Assembly: GCA_964593045.1 (NCBI GenBank)
Contig: CAZQJQ010000020.1
Location: 1-24,249 of the forward strand
Direction of reading: 5' to 3'
Length of the DNA stretch: 24,249 bases
From: JAOAHC01 sp964593045
GTDB taxonomy: Bacteria; Bacillota; Clostridia; TANB77; CAG-465
Position 1 is the stretch's first letter. Each line of letters opens with the position of its first letter. Shown piece after piece: positions 14,697-23,361 of the stretch. Both the position numbers and the translations under genes were made by a program. The notes below the pieces were generated by a model. That model saw only the letters and a program-made list of their open reading frames with translations. It was not told the origin of the DNA and ran no database searches.

Positions 14697-15517
14697 GTAA
14701 AAATGATATATTAAAAACGGTAATTTCTGTAGTAGTACTTTTAGTGCTAATTGGAGTTGCTACACTTATATGTTTATTTGATGTAAATTTAGGCATATTT
14801 AAAGTATTGTCAGTTAAGAAGTTAATGGCAAGTTATACAGAAGTTACAAAGGCAAATGAGGAATATACATCGCAACAAACAAAATATAATAGTGCAGTAA
14901 GTTTAGTAGAAAGTGCAAAGACAGACTACTCAAAAGAAAAAGCAAAATATGATGCAATAAGTGATGAAACAATACAAATAATAAAAGATGCAACAACAGA
15001 AGAAAAATATGGTATAGATTATATTTGGATAACTCTTGGAAATTATGCAAAATTAAATAATCTATCTATACTACTTGCTGAACCTGGAACTTCATTAGCT
15101 GAGACTACGACAGATACAACAAATACAACAGATACAACAAATACCAACACAACAGGAACAAGTACAACTTCATCAAGTACATCAGCAAATACAAGTTCTA
15201 ATACTTCAACATCATCATCTACAGGTACAACTACAACGACTACAGGAACTAATACAGCATCAACAGATAGTAATACTGCGACTACAGGAACTCAAACAAC
15301 TACAACTGATACAACTACAACAACTACTTCATCATCAAGTAGTGATAATCTTAAAATTCAAGTTACAGGTAACTATTTAAATATAGCTGATTTTGTATAT
15401 GCAGTTGAAAATGATAATGAATTAAGATTTAAATTAGATGATATTTCAATGGAATATGTTGGAAATAATAATGTAAAAGCTACATTTTCTATAAAGAAAA
15501 TAGTAGTTACAAAGTAA
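14693..15517 (+). CDS. pilO: PilO-like pilus alignment protein with a Thr/Ser-rich insert
   Basis: A 274-residue protein starting at GTG 14693, overlapping the PilM-N stop by four bases. Layout: TM at about 8-30, periplasmic-side coiled coil 42-100, a low-complexity stretch 137-217 made almost only of Thr, Ser, Asn, Gly and Asp, then a small ferredoxin-like end (LKIQVTGNYLNIADFVYAVE...KATFSIKKIVVTK) typical of PilO/PilN folds. Position after PilN and topology support the PilO assignment; sequence alone is weak. The insert separates coiled coil from globular domain and could be a flexible or glycosylated spacer through the thick wall, which is inference. Confidence 0.72.
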   Translation: MSKNDILKTVISVVVLLVLIGVATLICLFDVNLGIFKVLSVKKLMASYTEVTKANEEYTSQQTKYNSAVSLVESAKTDYSKEKAKYDAISDETIQIIKDATTEEKYGIDYIWITLGNYAKLNNLSILLAEPGTSLAETTTDTTNTTDTTNTNTTGTSTTSSSTSANTSSNTSTSSSTGTTTTTTGTNTASTDSNTATTGTQTTTTDTTTTTTSSSSSDNLKIQVTGNYLNIADFVYAVENDNELRFKLDDISMEYVGNNNVKATFSIKKIVVTK

Positions 15518-15533
15518 ATAATAGGAGGAAAAA

Positions 15534-15911
15534 ATGGATAAAAAATATATTTTGACTTTTAGTATATCAGGTATAGTTTTAATGACAATAGCAATTATAA
15601 TGCTTATGTTATTAGTACCACAACAAAAAACTATATTAGAATCAAGTGTAAAAGAGTATAGCAAAGTAACAAAATCAAATTATACATATAGTCAAACTAA
15701 AGATATATCTGAAGAAGCATTAATACAAGTATATACAATAACATCAGAAGATTTAAAAACGTTTGAAGCAAAAAATCTATATGTAGCTGGTAATGCAGAT
15801 CCATTTACTCCTACAGAAGATATGAATCAAGCCATAGAAGAGGATAATAGCCAAGAAGAAACAACAAACAGTAATGGAGGAGTTGCTAATCCTGAATCAA
15901 CGAATAAATAA
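15534..15911 (+). CDS. Small single-pass membrane protein of the pilus operon
   Basis: A 125-residue protein with one N-terminal TM (about 6-28) and an acidic, Asn/Thr-rich extracellular tail. GGAGG precedes ATG 15534, 17 bases after the PilO-like gene. NADPFTP near residue 85-91 faintly recalls the RDPF motif of PilP, and the position after PilO matches pilP order, but it lacks the PilP beta domain and lipobox. I do not recognise a family. Operon position implies an accessory role in pilus assembly. Confidence 0.7.
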   Translation: MDKKYILTFSISGIVLMTIAIIMLMLLVPQQKTILESSVKEYSKVTKSNYTYSQTKDISEEALIQVYTITSEDLKTFEAKNLYVAGNADPFTPTEDMNQAIEEDNSQEETTNSNGGVANPESTNK

Positions 15912-15925
15912 AGGGGGCATTAGGT

Positions 15926-16477
15926 TTGAGGAATAGTAATAAAGAAAAAAACATAAACACAAAAGTAGTTTCTGATAAAAAAAAATATATAATAATTTCT
16001 GTATTAATAATATTGACAATTTTAATAATATTATATACAATATTTAGAGGAGGTAATCCTATATATTCTTCTGACAGGACAAAATTTGTAAAACAAATTA
16101 TTGAAGCTCAAAAAGAATTGTCATATTATTTAGGTGAAACTGTATCAGATACATTTGATTTATATACTAAAGAACAGATAATTACAGGTGTTATGGATAT
16201 AGAAAAACCAGAAGAAACAAAAATATTAGATAACACAAATGAAGCAATAACGCCTCTTGTAAATGTAGAAAAAGATAAAATAATACAAAAAGGCGATACA
16301 AAAAATTATTTAGTAATAAATGATAATCTAAAGAAAATTTTAGATGTTAGTTTGCCAGAATATGCTGGTGTCTATTATTACATACAAGATAATGGAAGCA
16401 TAAAGGTAAAACTAGAATCTACACCAGATTGGTGGGACAGTACACTTGAAACACTAACTGTAGATTCAATTAATTAG
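15926..16477 (+). CDS. Single-pass membrane protein of unknown function in the pilus operon
   Basis: A 183-residue protein beginning at TTG 15926 with AAAGGGGG upstream. The basic cytoplasmic N-terminus (1-21) is followed by a TM (about 22-43) and an extracellular domain of about 140 residues ending YYYIQDNGSIKVKLESTP. No catalytic motif or known family is evident. Its place between the PilO-like genes and the pilins suggests a pilus biogenesis component peculiar to this lineage. Confidence 0.72.
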   Translation: MRNSNKEKNINTKVVSDKKKYIIISVLIILTILIILYTIFRGGNPIYSSDRTKFVKQIIEAQKELSYYLGETVSDTFDLYTKEQIITGVMDIEKPEETKILDNTNEAITPLVNVEKDKIIQKGDTKNYLVINDNLKKILDVSLPEYAGVYYYIQDNGSIKVKLESTPDWWDSTLETLTVDSIN

Positions 16478-16478
16478 G

Positions 16479-16517
16479 TTAAAACATCTATCTAAAATAC
16501 AAAAGATAATGTTTTAA
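16479..16517 (+). terminator. Hairpin upstream of the first pilin gene
   Basis: TTAAAACAT at 16479-16487 pairs perfectly with ATGTTTTAA at 16509-16517, followed by an AT-rich tail lacking a clean T-run. It may act as a partial terminator or as a processing/stabilising 5' structure for the pilin mRNA. Confidence 0.4.
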
Positions 16518-16545
16518 TATATATTTTATATAAGGAGGGGCTTTT

Positions 16546-16974
16546 ATGAAAGCAAAAAAAGGTATTTCTTTAATCGTATTAGTTATAACTATAATAGTTA
16601 TAATCATTCTTGCTGGTGCAGTAATATTGTCACTATCAGGAAACAATCCAATCAATTCTGCTAACAAAGCAACATTATTATCAGACAGAGCTAACGTTCA
16701 ATCTGAGGTAACATCTGCAGTTGCAGCACAATTTGCAGCTACTACTGGTGTATATGATGTAAATAATTTTGATGTAACTTCTTCAACTACTATTACGGCA
16801 GATAACGCTTATATGCAATCTGTTAAAGATTATTTAACAAAAATGGAAAGCAAATATACAGGTAGTACATGGACTGTAGTAGATGGAGATGTAAAAGTTG
16901 AAATGCCATCTTCAGCTTCATACATAACAACTGATGATACAACAGCTTATTCTTGGTTGACAATTGGAGCATAA
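16546..16974 (+). CDS. Type IV pilin, first of a tandem pair
   Basis: A 142-residue prepilin with a short class III leader, MKAKKG, cleaved before Ile. The hydrophobic helix ISLIVLVITIIVIIILAG leads into an Ala/Ser/Thr-rich soluble domain. The usual Glu at mature position 5 is Val here (I1 S2 L3 I4 V5). AAGGAGGGG lies 8 bases before ATG 16546, a very strong site fitting high expression. It is 60% or more similar by eye to the next gene, with near-identical stretches at the ends. Likely a major subunit. Confidence 0.88.
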   Translation: MKAKKGISLIVLVITIIVIIILAGAVILSLSGNNPINSANKATLLSDRANVQSEVTSAVAAQFAATTGVYDVNNFDVTSSTTITADNAYMQSVKDYLTKMESKYTGSTWTVVDGDVKVEMPSSASYITTDDTTAYSWLTIGA

Positions 16975-17088
16975 TTTTAACAACATAAGATTATATATTA
17001 AATGAGTTAATTAAAAAATACCAATTATATAAATAGACTGTGTATTTAAATTTAAAATATGCACAGAATATATATAAATCTTATCGTA

Positions 17089-17106
17089 TGATAAGAAATT
17101 AAATAT
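17089..17106 (+). terminator. Small hairpin between the two pilin genes
   Basis: TCTTATC-GTAT-GATAAGA forms a perfect 7-bp stem with a 4-nt loop in a 156-base intergenic gap. There is no T-run after it, so an mRNA-stability or attenuation role is more likely than full termination. Confidence 0.35.
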
Positions 17107-17130
17107 ATATTTATATAAGGAGGAGCTTTT

Positions 17131-17568
17131 ATGAAAGCAAAACATGGTATTTCTTTAATTGTATTGGTTATAACTATAATAGTAATAATAATACTTGCAG
17201 GAGCAGTAATATTATCATTATCAGGTAATAATCCAATAAACTCTGCTAACAAAGCTACATTGTTGTCAGATAGGGCAAATATTCAAGCTGAAGTATCTTC
17301 TGCGGTTGCAGCACAGTTTGCAGCAACAACAGGTGCATATTCGATTTCAGATTTTGATGTAACTTCTTCAACTACTATTACAGCAGGTGCTAATGATTAT
17401 ATGCAATCCGTTAAAGAGTATTTAACAAAAATGGAAAGCAAATATACAGGTAGTACATGGACTGTAGTAGATGGAGATGTAAAAGTCACATTACCTTCTA
17501 CAATTACATATGTAACAACAGCTGATAGTACATCTTATCCTTGGCTTACAATTAGTAGTGCAACTTAA
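17131..17568 (+). CDS. Type IV pilin, second of a tandem pair
   Basis: A 145-residue prepilin with leader MKAKHG and helix ISLIVLVITIIVIIILAG identical to the first pilin. It also has Val in place of Glu5. The soluble region shares DFDVTSSTTITA and YLTKMESKYTGSTWTVV with its neighbour, while the middle and the last 20 residues differ. AAGGAGGAGC precedes ATG 17131, and the leader resembles that of the first gene, so the duplication included the ribosome binding site. Whether both subunits enter one fibre cannot be told. Confidence 0.88.
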   Translation: MKAKHGISLIVLVITIIVIIILAGAVILSLSGNNPINSANKATLLSDRANIQAEVSSAVAAQFAATTGAYSISDFDVTSSTTITAGANDYMQSVKEYLTKMESKYTGSTWTVVDGDVKVTLPSTITYVTTADSTSYPWLTISSAT

Positions 17569-17606
17569 ATTTAAAATTTAAAAAATCTAATACGATAGAG
17601 GTAGAT

Positions 17607-17637
17607 AGGACATATATGCTAGAAGTGTATATGTCCT
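17607..17637 (+). terminator. Strong hairpin between pilins and the downstream pil genes
   Basis: AGGACATATA at 17607-17616 pairs with TATATGTCCT at 17628-17637, extended inward by two G-U and one C-G pair. No T-run follows. It is well placed to protect the pilin mRNA 3' end and lower expression of downstream assembly genes. Confidence 0.5.
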
Positions 17638-17715
17638 TAATACTAATAATATATATTTTAGAGTTTGTATATTATAGATTGTAAAATATATATTATATAT
17701 AGGAGGACAGGCATT

Positions 17716-18522
17716 ATGGAATTTTTGCAAATTTATTTAGCTATAAACTTTTTTATAATTGGAGCGTTATTTGGTAGCTTCTTTTCACTTGCAACGTATA
17801 GGTTACCAAGGAAACAAGATATTGTGTGTACTAGATCATATTGTCCAACTTGCAAACACAATTTAGCTTTTTTTGATTTAATACCTATACTTAGCTATAT
17901 ATTTCATGGTGGAAAATGTAAATATTGTAAAGAGAAAATAAGTAAAAGATACTTGATTTTAGAACTTTCAAATGCATTAATTTTTACATTTGTATTTTTA
18001 TTATTTGGATTTACATTAAAAACATTAATTGTACTAATAATATATATAACTATGTTTTTAATTATTGGAACAAATGTTATGAGGTCTAAGATGACAGAAC
18101 AGGAATTATTAGAAGTAAATAGCAAAGGCAAAGAAAAATTAAATAATAAAAAAGGGGTATTTATTTCTGAGCTTATAATCGCAATGATATTATTTGCAGT
18201 GTTTACGGTATCTGCTATTGTTACTATGAAAAATTATACTAAATCTTCACTTGATACAGTAGCAAAAAGTGCAGCTGTTAATATAGCTACTAAAAATATG
18301 GAAATAGCTCTTGCAACAAAATATGATAATTTAGATAGTTTTAGTAATACACAAACATTTAATGATATATCATATGATACTACTGTTGATGTTATAAAAT
18401 ACAGTGATGAAAATATTGGTAAAGAAGATGTTGTTAAAAAAATAGAAGTAACTGTTAATTATATAGTAAGCGGTGAAGAACAAAGTTTTAGTGTTACTAG
18501 TCTAAAAGAAAGGGAGAGTTAG
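17716..18522 (+). CDS. Prepilin-peptidase N-terminal domain fused to a type IV pilin-like protein
   Basis: A 268-residue chimera starting at ATG 17716 (AGGAGG at 17701-17706). Residues 1-97 match the N-terminal domain of PilD/TadV-like peptidases: GSFFSLATYRLP (20-31), the two Cys pairs CPTC (43-46) and CKYC (68-71), DLIPILSY (54-61) and KRYLILELSN (77-86). The A24 protease core that should follow is missing: after TM3 (103-122) the expected Asp-containing motif is replaced by GTNVMRSKM and there is no second catalytic Asp. A Lys/Asn linker then leads to LNNKKG^VFISELIIAMILFA (142-161), a class III pilin signal with canonical Glu5, and a pilin-like domain to the end. Topology is coherent: the pilin signal would face the cytoplasm. 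It cannot be an active protease by itself. The next gene's ATG directly follows its stop codon. Confidence 0.85.
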   Translation: MEFLQIYLAINFFIIGALFGSFFSLATYRLPRKQDIVCTRSYCPTCKHNLAFFDLIPILSYIFHGGKCKYCKEKISKRYLILELSNALIFTFVFLLFGFTLKTLIVLIIYITMFLIIGTNVMRSKMTEQELLEVNSKGKEKLNNKKGVFISELIIAMILFAVFTVSAIVTMKNYTKSSLDTVAKSAAVNIATKNMEIALATKYDNLDSFSNTQTFNDISYDTTVDVIKYSDENIGKEDVVKKIEVTVNYIVSGEEQSFSVTSLKERES

Positions 18523-18969
18523 ATGAATAACAAAAAAGGAATTACAGTAGTTACTATAGTTATATATGTTGTTATCTTTTTTGCACTAACTACTTTTGCA
18601 GTTGCTATAAGTAACAACTTAAACTACAAAATGCTAGAAGAAAAAGGAAATATATACATTAATGAAAATTACTCTAAACTAGTATATAATTTATATACTA
18701 GTGCAAAAAATAGTAAGTATATAGATAATATTTCATCTAAAATTGTTTTTTCAAATAACGATGAATATTATTATGATTCAGATAAAAAAGCTATATACAA
18801 AAACGGAGGAATATTAGTGGATAGTGTGGAAAAATTTGAAAAAATTGATCCTACTAGTATAACTGATAATACACTGGTAGATTCTTCAAAATATATTTGT
18901 TATAGTGTAAGTTTCTTAAAATATGGAGAAACCTTAGAAGATAGTATTTTTGTTGTAGTAGGAGAATGA
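18523..18969 (+). CDS. Minor pilin-like protein
   Basis: A 148-residue protein with a class III-type leader MNNKKG and hydrophobic helix ITVVTIVIYVVIFFALTTF, then a soluble domain with Tyr/Asp-rich stretches. Position 5 of the predicted mature form is Val, not Glu. The start codon abuts the previous stop, and AAAGGGAGAG lies in the end of that gene, so translation is coupled. Place and size suggest a PilV/PilW-type minor pilin. Confidence 0.75.
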   Translation: MNNKKGITVVTIVIYVVIFFALTTFAVAISNNLNYKMLEEKGNIYINENYSKLVYNLYTSAKNSKYIDNISSKIVFSNNDEYYYDSDKKAIYKNGGILVDSVEKFEKIDPTSITDNTLVDSSKYICYSVSFLKYGETLEDSIFVVVGE

Positions 18970-18973
18970 TAAT

Positions 18974-19198
18974 ATGAATAGAAAATTAAAAGGTTCGGGT
19001 ATATTAGTTGTTGTTTTATCAGCAGTAGTATTTACAATATATGCAAATGCCAATTTTTCATATAAAGAGCATTTTTCTATATTGCAAAAAAAATATGAAA
19101 GTGATATAATTAGCATGTATGAAAAAAATGTTGATGACATAGATAATATATATGATAATTTGGTCATAACAAATGCTAATAGTATAAGTAAACAGTAG
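18974..19198 (+). CDS. Very short pilin-like protein (PilX-like?)
   Basis: A 74-residue protein. KLKG-SGILVVVLSAVVFTIYA resembles the PilX-type start (KG followed by a small residue and a Leu/Val helix), then about 45 charged residues likely forming a helix. It has no globular pilin head. It begins 4 bases after the preceding stop codon, and GGAGAA serves as ribosome binding site. It could be a minimal minor pilin or another small pilus membrane factor; the assignment rests on position and the N-terminal helix only. Confidence 0.6.
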   Translation: MNRKLKGSGILVVVLSAVVFTIYANANFSYKEHFSILQKKYESDIISMYEKNVDDIDNIYDNLVITNANSISKQ

Positions 19199-19220
19199 AT
19201 TTATTGTAGGAGGATATGAT

Positions 19221-20858
19221 ATGTTTGAAAGTGTCAAGTCAAAGAAAAACCCAATAGGTATTGAGTTTATAAAAAGAGGATTACTAACAGAATCACAGGT
19301 GGAGAGAGTTTTACAATATCAAAAAGATCACAAAGAGTTAAAATTTGGTGAAATTGTTGATGTTTTAGAAATGTGTGATAAGAAAAAATTGTTAGATGTA
19401 CTTGCATATAAATTACAGTTAAATTCTGTAATGCTTGATACAAAATTAGATATAAATCCAGTGGAATATATGCCAAGGGATATGATTGTCTCATATAAGG
19501 CGATACCATTTAAACTTGAAAATAAAAAGCTAAGTGTTGCTTTTGCAGATCCACTTAATTCTGAAAGAGTAAAAGAAGTAGAACTTTATCTTATGAATGC
19601 AGGATATGAAATGGATATATTTATAACATTATATACGAGCATAATGAACCAAATAGATACAGTAAAATCAGTTCAGAATTCATATGTTGATAAAGATGAA
19701 AAAGATACAACTGTTTTAATTGATAATATAATACTTACAGGTATTAAAAAAAGAGCAAGTGATATTCATATTGAACCGATGGAAGATAAAATTAGGGTAA
19801 GATATAGAATAGATGGTGAGCTTATAGAAGTTACAGAATTACCAAAAGCAAGACAACAATTAATTATTGGTAGAATTAAATCTATATCAAATATGCATCA
19901 AGAGATAACATACGACCAAGATGGTAGTATAAATACTTATGAAAATTATAGTATTCGTGTATCTTCGCAGAAAAATGTAAATGGTGAAAAATTTGTTCTT
20001 AGACTTTTGAAAAAAAATTCTAATGTAAGAGATTTATTTGATTTAGGATTTCCAAGAGATAGTGAGCTTGTTTCTAAATCATTTGATAAAAGAAATAGTA
20101 TAATAATAGTTTGTGCACCTACAGGTGAAGGTAAAACTACAACGTTATATAGTGTTATATCATATTTAAATAAACCGACTATAAATATAATATCAATTGA
20201 GAATCCGGTTGAAATGAGAATACCAGGAATAAATCAAGTCGAGATTGGAACTAATATAACATTTGCATCAGCACTTAGAACTGTTTTAAGACAAGATCCA
20301 GATATAGTTCTAGTAGGAGAAATAAGAGATCAGGAAACTGCTGAAATAGCAATAGAAGCAGGTCAGACAGGACATTTAGTTTTAAGTACAATACATACAA
20401 TTGATGCGGTAGAGGCAATAACAAGGGTTAGAAAAATGGGTATATCTGATTATGATGTTGCATCTACATTTGTAACATCAATATCACAAAGACTTGTAAG
20501 AAGATTATGTGATAAGTGTAAAAAGCCACATAATTTGACAGAAGATGAAATAAAATATATTCAAAGAGTTGAAAAACAAACTGGTAAAAAGTTTGACTTA
20601 GAAAATGTTACAACTTATGAACCAGTAGGATGCGAGCATTGTAATCATACTGGATATTACGAGAGAATAGCTGTTTTTGAAATATTATGTATAGATGAAA
20701 ATCTAAAAGATATGATATCAGAATCAGCATCTACAATTGAAATTAGAGAATATGCAGAGCAAAACTGTGGATATGAGCCATTAATAGTTGATGGGGTAAG
20801 AAAAGTCTTATTAGGCATAACAACAATAGATGAACTAAAGAGAAAAATAATAGTATAG
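19221..20858 (+). CDS. pilB: PilB/GspE-type pilus assembly ATPase
   Basis: A 545-residue extension motor. Residues 1-145 form a MshEN/GspE-N-like domain (GLLTESQVERVLQYQ, YMPRDMIVSYKAIPF), followed by the N2 domain (ASDIHIEPMEDKIRVRYRIDG) and the RecA-like core: Walker A APTGEGKTTT (299-308), Asp box IISIENPVEMRIPGI, Walker B QDPDIVLVGEIRDQET and His box TGHLVLSTIHT. Two Cys pairs (CDKC and CEHC) form the zinc site typical of PilB/GspE. GGAGG precedes ATG 19221. It is followed by pilT after 9 bases. Confidence 0.95.
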   Translation: MFESVKSKKNPIGIEFIKRGLLTESQVERVLQYQKDHKELKFGEIVDVLEMCDKKKLLDVLAYKLQLNSVMLDTKLDINPVEYMPRDMIVSYKAIPFKLENKKLSVAFADPLNSERVKEVELYLMNAGYEMDIFITLYTSIMNQIDTVKSVQNSYVDKDEKDTTVLIDNIILTGIKKRASDIHIEPMEDKIRVRYRIDGELIEVTELPKARQQLIIGRIKSISNMHQEITYDQDGSINTYENYSIRVSSQKNVNGEKFVLRLLKKNSNVRDLFDLGFPRDSELVSKSFDKRNSIIIVCAPTGEGKTTTLYSVISYLNKPTINIISIENPVEMRIPGINQVEIGTNITFASALRTVLRQDPDIVLVGEIRDQETAEIAIEAGQTGHLVLSTIHTIDAVEAITRVRKMGISDYDVASTFVTSISQRLVRRLCDKCKKPHNLTEDEIKYIQRVEKQTGKKFDLENVTTYEPVGCEHCNHTGYYERIAVFEILCIDENLKDMISESASTIEIREYAEQNCGYEPLIVDGVRKVLLGITTIDELKRKIIV

Positions 20859-20867
20859 GAGTATTTT

Positions 20868-21956
20868 ATGGACATTTTATTTAAAATTTTAGATAGAGCA
20901 ATAGAGTTAAAAGCGACAGATATACATCTTTCTAAAGATGTAGTACCTGTATATAGAATAAATAGGAAATTAAACTTTGAGTATCAAATGACAACAATGA
21001 CACCAGAAGTTTTAAATGAAATATTAGAGTTTTTTGTAAAACAAGATGATAATTTGGAGATGGAAGTAAAAAGTAATAAACAAGCAGACTTTCCATATAA
21101 TTATAAAAATTATAGGTTAAGAATAAATGTATCATTTACAAATTCAGTTCCAATATTTGCTTTTAGGGTAATACCAAACAATACAATAAATCCAGATGAA
21201 TTAGGTATAACGCCAATACTTGAAAGAATGTTAACAATTAATTCAGGTCTTATACTTATTACAGGAAAAGTCAACTCAGGAAAAACTACTACAATGAATG
21301 CATATATTCAAGAAATAAATAATAGAGAACTAAAAAAAATAGTAACATTAGAAGATCCTATAGAATATGTTCATAAATCTAATAAATCAATGATAATACA
21401 AAAAGAAATTGGAAAAAATTCAGATGTTAACACATATTATGATGGTCTTATAAACTTACTACGTGAAGATTTTGATATAGCTGTAGTAGGAGAAATAAGA
21501 GACAAAAAAACAATGGATGTTGCAATAGATTTAGCAGAATCAGGTGGACTTGTTATTGGAACTTTACATACAAGATCATGTGGTGAGACAATAGATAGAA
21601 TAGTAAATATGTATGATCCAGCCGATCAACAAATGGTTAAATCTTCATTATCTTCTATAGTAAAGCTTGCAGTATCTCAAAAACTTGTGACAAGTAAAGA
21701 GGATGAACTTGTATTAGTACCAGAAGTAATGTATGTAAATCAAACTATTGCAGCTCTAATAAGACAAGAGAGATTTAGTATATCAGAAATTGAAGATACA
21801 ATACATGCACAAAGAGAATATGGATGTATAAGTTATGAACAGTCATTTGCACAGCTATTTTTAAATGATGTAATTGATATGCAAACAATAAAAAATAACA
21901 TAGACCATGATAGAATAGATACAATTAAAAATATAATAGTAAATAATAGCAGATAA
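20868..21956 (+). CDS. pilT: PilT-type pilus retraction ATPase
   Basis: A 362-residue hexameric motor. The N-terminal domain has ATDIHLSKDVVPVYRINRKL. The core has Walker A GKVNSGKT (133-140), Asp box VTLEDPIEYVH, Walker B DFDIAVVGEIRDKKT and His box GLVIGTLHT, with DRIVNMYDPADQQMVKSSLSS following as in PilT. It lacks the tetra-Cys zinc site of PilB, supporting retraction rather than assembly. TAGGAG precedes ATG 20868. Walker A is slightly unusual (KVN in place of PTG). It implies that the pili retract and could support twitching or DNA uptake. Confidence 0.92.
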   Translation: MDILFKILDRAIELKATDIHLSKDVVPVYRINRKLNFEYQMTTMTPEVLNEILEFFVKQDDNLEMEVKSNKQADFPYNYKNYRLRINVSFTNSVPIFAFRVIPNNTINPDELGITPILERMLTINSGLILITGKVNSGKTTTMNAYIQEINNRELKKIVTLEDPIEYVHKSNKSMIIQKEIGKNSDVNTYYDGLINLLREDFDIAVVGEIRDKKTMDVAIDLAESGGLVIGTLHTRSCGETIDRIVNMYDPADQQMVKSSLSSIVKLAVSQKLVTSKEDELVLVPEVMYVNQTIAALIRQERFSISEIEDTIHAQREYGCISYEQSFAQLFLNDVIDMQTIKNNIDHDRIDTIKNIIVNNSR

Positions 21957-21978
21957 TAGTAAGTGGGAGGTGTAGTTA

Positions 21979-23304
21979 TTGCCAGATTATAAATACAGAG
22001 CAGCATTAAGAGATGGAAAGATCATAAGAGGGAAGATGATTGCTCAGAATAAAACACAAGTAATCAATAAATTAAAGTTATCAAAGATACAACCAATATC
22101 TGTAAAAAGGATGAACGAATCTAAAATAAGAAATAGAAATATTGATGTTTCTGGACAGACTGGTAGTATTATTGAGGACCTTAACAGAAGACAAAGAATT
22201 GATATAACTAAGTTAACTTTAGAAGATATAAGAAATATGGATTTTCACCCATTTAAAAGAGTTACTTCAAAAGATATTATAATTTTTGTTAATAACTTAT
22301 ATATATTAAAAAAGGCAAAATTTAATAATATACAAGCTTTAAAGACTTTGTATGATGGAACAGAAAACCCTGCATTTAAAGATATAGTCGAAGATTTACT
22401 TATAGGAGTTGAGGCAGGTGAAAGATTAAATACAGTTATGGCAAACTATCCTAAAGTATTTCCACCTATGTTTGTAAACTTTGTAAGAGTTGGAGAAGAA
22501 TCAGGTTCGCTTGATGAATCTCTTATGCATGCAAGAAAATTTATTGAAGATTCAGATAGATTAAAACACCAGATACGAGCAGTATTGATTCCAAAAGTTG
22601 TTCAATTTGTTGCAATTATGTCGATGTTAGTAGTTGCTCTTCTAATAGGTGTTCCTATGATACAAGATGTTTATGATATGTTTGGTTCTACTAAACAAAT
22701 ACCAGCTGCTACTCAGTTTGCGGTAAATGTCGTTAATTGGATTATAGATAAATGGTATATAGTTATTAGTATCTTGGCAATATTAATTTTTTCATTTGTA
22801 TTCTACATCAATACGCCAAAAGGAAGATATAACTGGCATAAATTTATATTAAATGCTCCCGTCATAGGGACATTAAATAAAAACATACTTATGAGTAAGT
22901 TTTTCCAAGCAATGTTACTTAATTTAAAAAATGGTATGAGGATACAAGAAAGCTTAGAAGTATCTAAAAACATTTCAAATAATTACTATTTCTTATCAAT
23001 ACTTGAAGTTGGTAAAGCAAATAGTTTGGCTGGTGGTTCATGGATAGAACCATTTGAAGAGAAAAAGCTATTTAAACCAATGGTAACTCAGATGTTAAGT
23101 GTAGGTATGAAAACAAGCCTTACAGAGATGATGGAAAAAGTAAATGATTATATAAATATGGAAATAGATGAATCCATATCTAAATTTGTAAAAGAACTTC
23201 CAGATATAACATATGCTATTGTTGGTGTTATAATGATTGTATTTATGATTGTTGTAATGGTACCACTTATAGATGTATACATGGGTGGATTTATACAAAT
23301 GTAA
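21979..23304 (+). CDS. pilC: PilC/GspF-type platform membrane protein
   Basis: A 441-residue inner-membrane platform protein that contacts the motors. N-terminal YKYRAALRDGKIIRGKMIAQN is typical. There are two T2SSF domains: the first about 95-225 (FVNNLYILKKAKFNNIQALKTL, FVNFVRVGEESGSLDESL), the second about 300-420 (KFFQAMLLNLKNGMRIQESLEV, MVTQMLSVGMKTSLTEMMEKV). Each is followed by hydrophobic segments, including the final IVGVIMIVFMIVVMVPLIDVY. It starts at TTG 21979 with GGGAGGTG 10-12 bases upstream. It is the last recognisable pil gene here. Confidence 0.94.
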   Translation: MPDYKYRAALRDGKIIRGKMIAQNKTQVINKLKLSKIQPISVKRMNESKIRNRNIDVSGQTGSIIEDLNRRQRIDITKLTLEDIRNMDFHPFKRVTSKDIIIFVNNLYILKKAKFNNIQALKTLYDGTENPAFKDIVEDLLIGVEAGERLNTVMANYPKVFPPMFVNFVRVGEESGSLDESLMHARKFIEDSDRLKHQIRAVLIPKVVQFVAIMSMLVVALLIGVPMIQDVYDMFGSTKQIPAATQFAVNVVNWIIDKWYIVISILAILIFSFVFYINTPKGRYNWHKFILNAPVIGTLNKNILMSKFFQAMLLNLKNGMRIQESLEVSKNISNNYYFLSILEVGKANSLAGGSWIEPFEEKKLFKPMVTQMLSVGMKTSLTEMMEKVNDYINMEIDESISKFVKELPDITYAIVGVIMIVFMIVVMVPLIDVYMGGFIQM

Positions 23305-23361
23305 AAGTAAAATTAGAATGAAATTATACTAAAAATATAAAATATATATAAAAACATGAAT

